Below, in pieces: positions 1-6,443 of a stretch of DNA of 8,576 nucleotides. Location of the stretch: assembly GCA_937934165.1 (NCBI GenBank), contig CALGZX010000076.1, positions 1-8,576 on the forward strand, read 5' to 3'. The stretch is from an uncultured Collinsella sp. Its GTDB lineage: Bacteria; Actinomycetota; Coriobacteriia; Coriobacteriales; Coriobacteriaceae. Under the pieces are notes generated by a model. The model did not search any database and was not told the origin of the DNA. It saw nothing but the letters and a program-made list of their open reading frames with translations. Both the position numbers and the translations under genes were made by a program. How positions within the stretch are numbered: position 1 is the first letter of the stretch; each line of letters starts with the position of its first letter.

Positions 1-56
1 ATGGCCACCGGACCCATCGAAACACATCTCCACCGTTCCTTCAACTGGGAAAACGG

Positions 57-89
57 CGCCCCCGGACCCCGGGAGGGGCCGCGGGGGCG
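57..89. terminator. GC-rich hairpin, probable terminator of an upstream gene
   Basis: The arms at 57-64 (CGCCCCCG) and 82-89 (CGGGGGCG) are perfectly complementary. Inside them CCCC (67-70) pairs with GGGG (75-78) around a GGGA loop, separated from the outer stem by a small internal loop. Read on the minus strand the hairpin is followed after two C and a G by TTTT (plus 50-53), as in an intrinsic terminator. Read on the plus strand it is followed only by TTCGG. It therefore fits best a minus-strand or bidirectional terminator. The gene it serves would lie outside the window or be too short to recognise in the first 56 bases. Confidence 0.5.
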
Positions 90-164
90 TTCGGCTAACT
101 GCGGGAATGGCCTATTTGCTCAATGTGTTCGGCTGAGATCGGAAATCAACCTCGCGATAACACC

Positions 165-170
165 TATAAT
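165..170 (+). promoter_or_regulatory. Candidate -10 box for the tcdA-tatD operon
   Basis: TATAAT at 165-170 is a perfect match to the sigma-A/sigma-70 -10 consensus. It would place the transcript start near 177 and leave a leader of about 38 nt before the tcdA start at 215. No good -35 hexamer is visible 16-18 nt upstream (141-148 reads GGAAATCA), and there is no TG extension. The call therefore rests on the -10 box and its position alone. Confidence 0.45.
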
Positions 171-214
171 GGCGATAGCTAAAACACGATTCGCTTCCCC
201 ATCGGAGGATGTCT

Positions 215-1012
215 ATGACCGAAACCACAGCCGCAACCCCCAACGAGACACGCGACACCAAGCTCGAGATCATCATGGGCCGCGAGGCACTCGACAAACT
301 CGCCGCCGCCACGGTGCTGGTGCTCGGCTGCGGAGGTGTGGGCTCCAATTGCTGCGAGGCACTTGTCCGCGGCGGCATTGGTCATTTCGTCATTCTGGAT
401 AAGGACATCATCGCGCCCAGCAATATCAATCGCCAGGCCATCGCCTTTCAAAGCACCATCGGCAAGCGCAAGGTCGATGTTATGGAAGCCATGATCCACG
501 ACATCAATCCAGCCGCTACCGTCATCAAGCGCACCGAATACCTGTTGAGCGACAATATCGACGAATTTTTCGCGCGCGTTTTGGAGCAGACGGACGGCAA
601 GCTCGACTACGTCGTCGACGCCATCGACACCATCTCGGCCAAGCTCACCATTGCCAAATATGCTCAGGACCACGACATTCGTTTGGTTAGCTCCATGGGC
701 GGGGCCAACAAGCTCCATCCCGAGTGCCTCCGCTTTGCCGACATTTTCGATACGGTACGTGACCCCATGAGCCGCATCATGCGCAAAGAATGCAAGAAGC
801 GCGGAATCAAGAGTCTACATGTACTGTTTAGCTGCGAGGAATCGGTTAAGACACAGCCCCGCGACCCTTCCAATATCCACGAGCGCACCGAGCTCGGAAC
901 CGCCAGCTTTATGCCGCCCATCATGGGCCAGATGATTGCCGGCGAGGTTATCCGCCAGATCAGTGGCCGCGGCACCGAGCGCGTGCGCGCCGATGGCCAG
1001 CGCTTGGACTAG
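215..1012 (+). CDS. tcdA: tRNA threonylcarbamoyladenosine dehydratase (TcdA, ThiF/E1-like)
   Basis: The family uses ATP to adenylate and dehydrate t6A at position 37 of ANN-decoding tRNAs, giving cyclic t6A, in the cytoplasm. The protein has 265 residues, close to the 268 of E. coli TcdA. Visible features are the nucleotide-binding loop GCGGVGS (38-44), Asp62 and Asp64 after strand 2, SNINRQ (69-74) with the conserved Arg, Lys84/Lys86, and DAID (135-138). A C-terminal half matches the TcdA pattern (MGGANK at 161-166, then the DP.S.I.R segment). Cys207 lies in the FSCEE segment where TcdA relatives have FSTE. The ATG at 215 is preferred over the one at 209 because GGAGG at 204-208 would touch the earlier start but sits 6 nt before the later one. 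The gene is followed after 14 nt by tatD, so the two are probably co-transcribed. Other ThiF-like enzymes (MoeB, ThiF) are less likely because the E1-like zinc Cys pairs are missing and the TcdA-specific middle segment is present. Confidence 0.88.
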   Translation: MTETTAATPNETRDTKLEIIMGREALDKLAAATVLVLGCGGVGSNCCEALVRGGIGHFVILDKDIIAPSNINRQAIAFQSTIGKRKVDVMEAMIHDINPAATVIKRTEYLLSDNIDEFFARVLEQTDGKLDYVVDAIDTISAKLTIAKYAQDHDIRLVSSMGGANKLHPECLRFADIFDTVRDPMSRIMRKECKKRGIKSLHVLFSCEESVKTQPRDPSNIHERTELGTASFMPPIMGQMIAGEVIRQISGRGTERVRADGQRLD

Positions 1013-1026
1013 CGGAGCGCGCCGAG

Positions 1027-1809
1027 ATGGAGCCCCGGTTATTTGATGCACACTGCCATCTTGATTTAATGGCTCACCCGGACGCCGTTGCCGATGAGGC
1101 AACGGCGCTGGGCTTGGGTCTATTTGATTGCGGCGTCGATCCACGCGACTTTTCGGCCGCAAACGAGCGCGCTCGTCGCCACCCGGGCATCATCGCCGGC
1201 GTTGGGCTTCACCCCTGGTGGCTCGCCGATGGCCACTGCGGTTTTGCCGAAGTCAATCTGCTTTGTGAAGTTGCTGCCCAAGAACGCTACATCGGCGAAG
1301 TCGGACTCGACTTTTCCGCGCGCTTTGCTGGAAGTGAGCCGCTACAAATACAGGCACTTAACCGGCTCTGCGATGCGCTCGTGCAGCATCCTCTTACCGG
1401 GCGCGTGATATCAATTCACGCCGTTCGTTCGGCAGGAGCCGTACTGGACGTCCTCGAATCGCATGGACTACTCATCCCAAACCCCGACTCCCCCGCTATC
1501 ATCTTCCACTGGTTTAGCGGCACTTCGGACGAACTCACCCGCGCGCGTAATGCGGGCTGCTATTTTTCCGTCAACGAACGCATGCTCGCGACCAAGCGCT
1601 GTCGCGAATACGCACGACAGATTCCACTCGACCGCCTACTGCCCGAGACCGATGCGCCGGCCGAGCCAAACACAGAAACAAGCACGCAGTCGCTCATCAG
1701 GTCGCTCACAAGGACCTCAGAACGCATCACCTCGCTCAAAAACTGCGACGCAAAGCGCATCGAGTCGATAGTTTTAACAAATGCGCGCTCTGTTTTTGAC
1801 CTTCGCTAA
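1027..1809 (+). CDS. tatD: TatD-family metal-dependent hydrolase (QatD-like branch)
   Basis: A TIM-barrel metal-dependent hydrolase of 260 residues, the usual TatD length. Family members are divalent-metal nucleases acting on DNA 3' ends or other phosphoesters in the cytoplasm. All expected metal ligands are visible: His9 and His11 in DAHCHLD (7-13), Glu91 in IGEVGLD, His131 in ISIHAVRS, His161 in FHWFSG and Asp209 in LPETDAP. The HWFSG motif, the IHAVRSAGAVLDVL segment and GCYFSV (177-182) resemble the TatD proteins called QatD in Qat antiphage systems more than housekeeping E. coli TatD. This is a recollection of family patterns, not a search result. No qatA, qatB or qatC neighbour is present. 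GGAG at 1014-1017, 9 nt before the ATG, is a modest ribosome binding site and overlaps the end region of tcdA, which suggests coupling. Confidence 0.85.
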   Translation: MEPRLFDAHCHLDLMAHPDAVADEATALGLGLFDCGVDPRDFSAANERARRHPGIIAGVGLHPWWLADGHCGFAEVNLLCEVAAQERYIGEVGLDFSARFAGSEPLQIQALNRLCDALVQHPLTGRVISIHAVRSAGAVLDVLESHGLLIPNPDSPAIIFHWFSGTSDELTRARNAGCYFSVNERMLATKRCREYARQIPLDRLLPETDAPAEPNTETSTQSLIRSLTRTSERITSLKNCDAKRIESIVLTNARSVFDLR

Positions 1810-1814
1810 CCCCT

Positions 1815-1845
1815 GGTGTGCAAAAAATGCCAAATATGAGTACTG
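1815..1845 (+). repeat. Left arm of a perfect 31-bp inverted repeat
   Basis: Begins GGTGTGCAAAAAATGCC and ends AGTACTG, starting 5 bp after the tatD stop codon. Its exact reverse complement is at 2017-2047 with no mismatch over 31 bp. The pairing ends cleanly on both sides (1814 T against 2048 G, 1846 C against 2016 A). No direct target-site duplication is visible outside the arms. The AT-rich, sharply bounded motif does not read as coding DNA and looks like a repeated intergenic element. Confidence 0.9.
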
Positions 1846-2016
1846 CTACCGGAATGGATACATTTCTTTTAACTTTCCAACCGCCAGAATAATCCTCGAT
1901 TGTCCGCTAATTAAAGCTTTTACAGTCATTCATCCTGCGTTTTCACAAATCTTAAACCCCTCCAGACGCTCAAATCACGTCTGAAGGGGTTGATTTTGCT
2001 GCGACTAAATTAGTCA
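1846..2016. other. 171-bp AT-rich core enclosed by the 31-bp inverted repeat
   Basis: Non-coding DNA, visibly more AT-rich than the flanking genes. It holds a 14-bp stem-loop (1955-1991) and a small GACTA-AAT-TAGTC palindrome (2003-2015) next to the right arm. A 21-codon reading frame starts in the left arm at 1827 and stops at 1892, but it has no convincing ribosome binding site. In RNA the outer arms could close a 31-bp stem over this core. It may be a small non-autonomous mobile element, a paired 3'-end signal for the two convergent genes, or a structured RNA. The sequence alone does not decide between these. Confidence 0.45.
1955..1991. terminator. Stem-loop between convergent genes, possible bidirectional terminator
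   Basis: AACCCCTCCAGACG (1955-1968) faces CGTCTGAAGGGGTT (1978-1991) across a 9-nt loop. There is a single C/A mismatch in the plus-strand RNA, which becomes a G-U pair in the minus-strand RNA. On the plus strand the stem is followed by GATTTTGCT, a short T-run that could end tatD transcription about 180 nt past its stop. On the minus strand no T-run follows directly, so termination there is less convincing. Confidence 0.5.
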
Positions 2017-2047
2017 CAGTACTCATATTTGGCATTTTTTGCACACC
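2017..2047 (-). repeat. Right arm of the perfect 31-bp inverted repeat
   Basis: Exact reverse complement of 1815-1845, including a T6 run at 2035-2040. Read on the minus strand it comes right after the hairpin that follows frlD. Both convergent transcripts therefore meet the identical 31-nt motif in the same sense soon after their stop codons. The outer edge (2047) is 1 bp from the hairpin at 2049-2082. Confidence 0.9.
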
Positions 2048-2048
2048 G

Positions 2049-2082
2049 GGTCCCGAGGAGGCGCCTGCACCTCCCCGGGACC
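2049..2082 (-). terminator. Strong hairpin after frlD, likely operon terminator
   Basis: Arms 2049-2061 and 2070-2082 form a 13-bp stem around an 8-nt loop. The only irregular pair (2056/2075) is G-U in the minus-strand RNA and A/C in the plus-strand RNA, so the fully paired form belongs to the frl operon transcript. It begins 6 nt after the frlD stop codon. A classical T-run does not follow: the next bases on the minus strand are CGGTGTGC and then an A-run, within the 31-bp repeat. It may thus act as an mRNA 3'-end protector or need the repeat for termination. Confidence 0.6.
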
Positions 2083-2088
2083 GCTCGG

Positions 2089-2952
2089 CTATTCGACGAT
2101 TGGTGCTCCGTGGCCCCAAGAACCTTCCATGCCGCACACGGTCGAGGCAAACCCGGCAGCAAAGTCGAGCGCGCGCTCGATGGCCTCGGCGCCATCCTCA
2201 CCGCGCTTGGCGGAATCGAGATAGCACATCAAAAACGAGGTGAGGAACGAGTCGCCCGCCCCCATGGTGTCCTTCATGTCCGTTACCGGTTTAGCCAGCT
2301 GACGGTAATAACGCTCGCCGTCGTAAGCAATGCAGCCCTCGGCGCCCGCCGTAGCCGACACAAAACGCGGACCCAGGCCCTTCACCCATGCCAGACGCTC
2401 GCGAATCTCGTCCTCACTCGCGGCATCCGCCGCACTAAAGAAAGCAAAATCAACGTAGGGCGCAATCTGCTCGTAGTACTCGTCGGTAGAGTCGTCCGAA
2501 AAGTCAAAGGAGACCGTGACGCCCGCAGCCTTCAACTTGGGCAGCTCGCGCTCGGTAAAGCAATAGTTGCCCGAATGAACCACATCGAACTGCTTCATGT
2601 ACGCAAGGTCAAAGCGATCGAGGACATAGCGCGCATCGCCACGGATACCGCCCTCGTTGGAGCCAAGGAAGACACGGTCACCGTCAACGACGGTCACGCG
2701 AGCCGCTCCGTTCTCGCCAATCATCTGCTCGCACTTGTCAAGCTCGATACCCTCATCCTCGAGGCTTGCAATGACATGCTCGGCAGCGGCGTCATTGCCA
2801 AAAATGCCCATGTATGCGGAGCGTGCGGCACCGCATTTCTTGGCATAAACGGCGAAGTTCACCGCGTTGCCGCCAGGATACATAGTGTGGATATGCTCGT
2901 AGCGGTCGACGACGTTGTCGCCAAATCCGAGCGCGTTAACGTTAAATGCCAT
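2089..2952 (-). CDS. frlD: PfkB-family fructosamine (fructoselysine) 6-kinase, FrlD-like
   Basis: A cytoplasmic ribokinase/PfkB sugar kinase of 287 residues (E. coli FrlD has 261). FrlD phosphorylates fructoselysine on the sugar 6-OH with ATP. The N-terminal GDNVVDRYEHI (11-21) and PGGNAVNFAVYAKK (26-39) closely follow the FrlD pattern. FDFSDD (149-154) and DFAFFSA (168-174) also match FrlD. The C-terminal ATP/anion-hole motif DTMGAGDS (228-235) carries the catalytic base Asp234. AAGGAG (plus 2961-2966) lies 8 nt before the ATG. It is the last gene of the minus-strand operon, 14 nt after the FrlB-like gene whose product acts on its phosphorylated product. The exact amine carried by the substrate (lysine or another) cannot be read from the sequence. 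A generic PfkB sugar kinase is the alternative, but the pairing with a deglycase favours FrlD. Confidence 0.85.
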   Translation of the reverse strand: MAFNVNALGFGDNVVDRYEHIHTMYPGGNAVNFAVYAKKCGAARSAYMGIFGNDAAAEHVIASLEDEGIELDKCEQMIGENGAARVTVVDGDRVFLGSNEGGIRGDARYVLDRFDLAYMKQFDVVHSGNYCFTERELPKLKAAGVTVSFDFSDDSTDEYYEQIAPYVDFAFFSAADAASEDEIRERLAWVKGLGPRFVSATAGAEGCIAYDGERYYRQLAKPVTDMKDTMGAGDSFLTSFLMCYLDSAKRGEDGAEAIERALDFAAGFASTVCGMEGSWGHGAPIVE

Positions 2953-2966
2953 GGCCTTTGCTCCTT

Positions 2967-3935
2967 CTAGTACTCGACAACACCCATATAGCGACGGAAA
3001 TCGGGATCGTGATCAAACACCTTGCCGCGTGCAGCACGCAGCTCGCAGTTCATGGCGTAGAACAGCACCGGGTCCAGATAGGCACGGACGCTCGCCGGCA
3101 CGGCTTCCATACCGTACTCCTTGGCATCGAGCACCATCAGCGTATCGGTATGCGTCTTAAGGAACGCCAGGGCGCGCTCGTCCATAGCACGGCACTCGCT
3201 GGAACCCATCTGCAGGAAGTAAAAAACGCCATCCTGAGTAGCCTCGAAGGGGCCGTGGAAGTACTCGGCAGAGTGGATGTAGCTGCAGTGCTGCCACTGC
3301 ATCTCCATAAGAGAGCAGATAGCGAAACCGTAGGTCTGGCTAAAGTTGGGACCGCTGCCCAGAATGTAGAAGAACTCGTGCTCCTGGCAAAGCTTGGCAA
3401 AACGATCGCCCAGCTCGGCATTTACCTTCTCGCGCGCCGGGGGAAGAATCTTATCCATCTCGGCGATACCGGCATACATATCGGCAAGATCGGCGTAGCC
3501 CTCCTGCTGATCGAGCAGCTCGGCCGCAAGCGACAGCGAAATGCCAGCGGGGACCTCGGCCTGCGGCACGCCCTCGCCCCACGGGTAGACCCACGTGGTC
3601 CACTTGCCGGAGTCAATCTTGGATCCAGCGTTGTCGGTCTGGGCGATCACCGTAGCGCCGGCAGCAAGGGCAATCTCGCAGCCCTCGACGACCTCGGGGG
3701 TGTTGCCACTGTGGCTACAAGCGATGACCAGGGACTTCTCGCCCAGACGACGCGGACGCATGATATCGAACTCGCGAGCCGTATAGATATACGAAGTGAA
3801 GGTGGTTGCCTCGCGCTGCAGAAGCTCATGAGCCGGGATCAAATCGATCATGGAGCCACCGCAAGCAATCCAGTAGACGCTGTCGAACTTGCCCTTCTCG
3901 GCAATTGCCTCTTTGATCAGATCGTGTGCGTTCAT
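2967..3935 (-). CDS. frlB: SIS-domain Amadori (fructoselysine 6-phosphate) deglycase, FrlB-like
   Basis: FrlB-type enzymes split a 6-phosphorylated Amadori compound into glucose 6-phosphate and the free amine in the cytoplasm. The 322-residue protein has two SIS (sugar isomerase) domains: domain 1 with IACGGS (23-28) and SHSGNTPE (74-81), domain 2 with LGSGPN (192-197). LMEMQW (209-214) and AEYFHGP (223-229) place Glu211 and His227 sixteen residues apart, the spacing of the essential Glu and His described for the related FraB deglycase. The C-terminus PDFRRYMGVVEY resembles the PDERRYYGGLVEY end of E. coli FrlB. The ATG at 3935 is chosen because AAGGAA (plus 3943-3948) lies 7 nt upstream. An in-frame TTG at 3968 would add 11 residues but would place this Shine-Dalgarno inside the gene. 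There is no glutaminase domain, so it is not GlmS. Confidence 0.85.
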   Translation of the reverse strand: MNAHDLIKEAIAEKGKFDSVYWIACGGSMIDLIPAHELLQREATTFTSYIYTAREFDIMRPRRLGEKSLVIACSHSGNTPEVVEGCEIALAAGATVIAQTDNAGSKIDSGKWTTWVYPWGEGVPQAEVPAGISLSLAAELLDQQEGYADLADMYAGIAEMDKILPPAREKVNAELGDRFAKLCQEHEFFYILGSGPNFSQTYGFAICSLMEMQWQHCSYIHSAEYFHGPFEATQDGVFYFLQMGSSECRAMDERALAFLKTHTDTLMVLDAKEYGMEAVPASVRAYLDPVLFYAMNCELRAARGKVFDHDPDFRRYMGVVEY

Positions 3936-3997
3936 ATCCAGTTCCTTTCTTATTTGGTCCGCAATCAATGACGTTGGTTGCGTAGCCGATAGTTGGT

Positions 3998-4849
3998 TTA
4001 GTCAATCAGATATTTCTCGAATGCGGCCATGTTCTTGGCATCTGCCGCCGCCGGGTCATCGTAGTAACGACCGTCCGTGATTTCCTGGCCCAGCATGCCG
4101 TCGAAACCATGGGCGTTGAGTGTGGCGACGAAGGCGTCCATATCGTGCTTGCCATCGCCCCACACCAGATGGCCATACGGGTCGCCGTCGATAAAGTGCA
4201 TCTCGTGAATTGCCCCATCACCAAAGGCGGCAAACCAGTCCTCGAGCGTCTCGCCTGCAACGCCCATCGCGGTTGTATCAACCATGGGCTGTAAGTACGG
4301 GCTCGCGACCTCGTCAATCATGCGCTTCGCATCGGAAACCGTCGTCACAAGGTTGCTCTCCTCGGGACGCAGGCTTTCCATCGTAAGCACCAGACCGTGC
4401 TCACCGGCATACTCCGCCAGAATGGACAAGTGCTCGCGGCTGCGCTTCCAGGCTTCCTCGCGGTCCTCGTCCCAGTCGCCCCAGCCCGAGTTGATGGACA
4501 TACGGTCGCACCCAAGTACCTCGGCAAGCTCAATGCCGTGTTTAAAGTACGCCAGACTGCGCTGTTCATGCAGCGGCTTGCGTGCGCAGTACTGCCAAGG
4601 ATAGACAACGTTCTCGGGGCACAGAGTACGATACCTAAGCCCACGGTCTGCAGCCTTTTTCGCCAGGACCTCAGCCTCAAAGTAGCCCGTATGGTCGAGC
4701 GTCACATGCGGCTCTGCACACCACAGCTCAATGGACTCAAAGCCCAAACGCTGCTGCACATCAAGGAAGTAATCGAGCGACCACATGATGTAGTGGATAT
4801 TCATGCCCGCAATCTGCTCGCGGTGCAGCGTCGGTTTGGATTCAGACAT
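3998..4849 (-). CDS. frlC: Sugar epimerase/isomerase, TIM-barrel, FrlC-like
   Basis: A xylose-isomerase-like TIM barrel (AP endonuclease 2 superfamily) of 283 residues; E. coli FrlC has 276. FrlC 3-epimerises psicoselysine and fructoselysine so that both can feed the pathway. The expected metal ligands are seen: Glu158 in TMESL, Asp191 in MVDTT, His218 in EMHFIDGD and Glu256 in GQEITDG. PEESNLVTTVSDA (162-174) matches the FrlC PYESNVV segment. AAGGAGG (plus 4856-4862), 6 nt before the ATG, overlaps the end of the amidohydrolase gene. That gene's stop codon is separated from this start by a single base, so translation is probably coupled. A gap of 62 nt follows before frlB. Role assignment rests on the neighbours as much as on the sequence, since the family includes many sugar epimerases. 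Confidence 0.75.
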   Translation of the reverse strand: MSESKPTLHREQIAGMNIHYIMWSLDYFLDVQQRLGFESIELWCAEPHVTLDHTGYFEAEVLAKKAADRGLRYRTLCPENVVYPWQYCARKPLHEQRSLAYFKHGIELAEVLGCDRMSINSGWGDWDEDREEAWKRSREHLSILAEYAGEHGLVLTMESLRPEESNLVTTVSDAKRMIDEVASPYLQPMVDTTAMGVAGETLEDWFAAFGDGAIHEMHFIDGDPYGHLVWGDGKHDMDAFVATLNAHGFDGMLGQEITDGRYYDDPAAADAKNMAAFEKYLID

Positions 4850-4850
4850 C

Positions 4851-6434
4851 TTATGCCTCCTTATTTCGATCGAACACGATTTGTCCGTCCGACATCGTCA
4901 TGTCAACCGCAAGATCACGTGCGTCGCGATAATCGAGGTCGAACACATCCCGATCGAGCACGCAGATATCGGCAAGCTTGCCAACCTCAAGCGTGCCCAG
5001 CTCGTCTTCGCGCATCAGGTCGTACGCGCCCCCGGCAGTCCAAGCGCACAAGAGCTCGACAAGCGTCAGCGTGTTGACCTCATTCACGGGCAGTCCGTCG
5101 TCGAAGTATCCGCCGCACGCACTGTAGATTGACTCGCCCAGGCTCGGAATCAGCAGCGGCAAATCCGTTCCACAGCACACTGTGCATCCGGAATCTTCCA
5201 TGCCGCGGCGATTCCAGCTATGCAAAAGTCGCGTCTCGCCAATTTGTCGACGCATCATCGACAGGCAATCCTCGCGCCGGTCCAGCGTCAGAATCTGCGG
5301 ATAGACCTCGCAAATTCCACCTAACTTGCCAAACTCGACAAGATCGGTCGGGTCAGAGTTCTCGAGATCGGTAATCGCATGGCGGCGAAGCATCCGTCCG
5401 TGCTCGTCTCGAGGCAGCGAGGCATAGAGCGCCACGGTGCGACGAACGGCGCCATCGCCCTGGCAATGCAAGGAATATCGGAAGCCGTCAGCATCAATTG
5501 CACGCAGCTCGTCCTCAATCAGATCCCACTCTGGCTCCTCGACGACCGTCTTGCCGGCAGCGCCCGCATCGGCCGTGTCCTCATAGGGGTCAATCATCTC
5601 GGCAAGCCCCGCCCATACGCCGCGATCGGTCATACGGTTGAAGCCAGAAAAACGAACGAACGGTCCCCGGAAGCGCTCTCGCGCCTCGCGGGCATATGCC
5701 AGATTTGCACCGGCGCCCACCGGCTGCGACATCATAGAGACGCGAACCGTCAGCTCACCAGATTCCTCACGGCGAGCCATTTCGTCGGCAAAGCCGTAGT
5801 AGTCATCAAACGCCATTTCCTTGATGGCGGTAACGCCGCGCTCGTTAAGCATGCTCATGTAGTCCGAATACCCGGCACGCACCTCGGGCAGCGCGAGGAA
5901 ATCGCTCATCATGCGCCAGATCTTCTCGGCATAGCACGCCTGGGGTGTAAAGCCGTATCGCGCACTGGCGGCAGCGTTGAGAACGCAGGTCTCCGCTCCT
6001 GGTGTAAAGCAGACGACGGGGATATCGCCAAAACAATCGTCAAACACAGCTGCCGTATTTGCGTTCTCGACATCCGATGCCAACGTTTCGGGTAGGTTGT
6101 GGCCAAAAGCCGCCGCGCAATCCGGATGATCTTCTTTCCATGCACGCAAGAGCGACACGGCCTCTTTGGCATCAGCGATGCCGGACAGATCAGACCCCAA
6201 TGTCCGCAGCGCCCAGCCTGTATAGAAGGTATGCACATCGATCAGGCCAGGCATGACGGTGCGGTCGCCAAGGTCAACTACCTCGTCCGCCTGGGTCAAA
6301 TACGAAGCTACCTCACTCTTGGTGCCAACAGCCTCAATTCGATTGCCACGGACCGCTACGAAACCTTCAAACGGCAGGTCCCCCGTACCGGTAAAGACGC
6401 TCTTAGACGTCAGGACCGTCAAACGATCAGACAT
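4851..6434 (-). CDS. Amidohydrolase-superfamily enzyme (YtcJ/amidohydrolase-3-like) with an atypical metal motif
   Basis: A 527-residue cytoplasmic enzyme of the amidohydrolase superfamily. It has a small N-terminal beta domain, a TIM barrel opening at MPGLIDVH (about 61-68), and a closing beta domain with LGTLEVGKLADICVLDRD (479-496). The family hydrolyses amide or other C-N and C-O bonds. The expected HxH metal motif after PGLID is incomplete: His68 is present but the second His position is Phe70 (codon TTC). Other candidate metal ligands are Lys205 in TAIKEM, His323 in SLHCQGDGAV, His352 in RRHAIT and Asp424 in CGTDLP. AGGTGG (plus 6440-6445) lies 5 nt before the ATG at 6434; a GTG at 6443 would start inside that site, so the ATG is preferred. 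The gene begins 9 nt after the transporter stop and ends 1 nt before frlC, so it is an integral operon member. It could free the amine portion of a conjugated glycated compound. The substrate is not determinable, and a reduced or altered activity is possible. Confidence 0.75.
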   Translation of the reverse strand: MSDRLTVLTSKSVFTGTGDLPFEGFVAVRGNRIEAVGTKSEVASYLTQADEVVDLGDRTVMPGLIDVHTFYTGWALRTLGSDLSGIADAKEAVSLLRAWKEDHPDCAAAFGHNLPETLASDVENANTAAVFDDCFGDIPVVCFTPGAETCVLNAAASARYGFTPQACYAEKIWRMMSDFLALPEVRAGYSDYMSMLNERGVTAIKEMAFDDYYGFADEMARREESGELTVRVSMMSQPVGAGANLAYAREARERFRGPFVRFSGFNRMTDRGVWAGLAEMIDPYEDTADAGAAGKTVVEEPEWDLIEDELRAIDADGFRYSLHCQGDGAVRRTVALYASLPRDEHGRMLRRHAITDLENSDPTDLVEFGKLGGICEVYPQILTLDRREDCLSMMRRQIGETRLLHSWNRRGMEDSGCTVCCGTDLPLLIPSLGESIYSACGGYFDDGLPVNEVNTLTLVELLCAWTAGGAYDLMREDELGTLEVGKLADICVLDRDVFDLDYRDARDLAVDMTMSDGQIVFDRNKEA

Positions 6435-6443
6435 CACAACCAC

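Noticed and set aside
1..402. Plus-strand 133-codon reading frame from the first base of the window
   Set aside because: It runs through the GC-rich hairpin at 57-89 and into tcdA in a different frame, resembles no family, and has no upstream sequence to judge its start. The first 56 bases could hold the end of an unseen gene, but nothing supports it.
1827..1892. A 21-codon reading frame beginning MPNMSTATGMDTF inside the inverted-repeat element
   Set aside because: It starts within the repeat arm and lacks a convincing Shine-Dalgarno, so it is more likely a chance frame than a small gene. A conserved frame in many copies of the element would change this view.
1815..2047. Retron-type ncRNA suggested by inverted arms around a structured core
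   Set aside because: There is no reverse transcriptase gene in the window and no recognisable msr/msd layout.
2946..3971. Plus-strand 341-codon open frame antisense to frlB
   Set aside because: It mirrors the frlB gene almost exactly and shows no recognisable motif, whereas the minus strand has SIS motifs and a proper ribosome binding site.
3975..3997. GTTGGTT direct repeat in the frlC-frlB gap
   Set aside because: Two 7-bp copies in a short gap are easily due to chance and have no promoter or hairpin associated with them.
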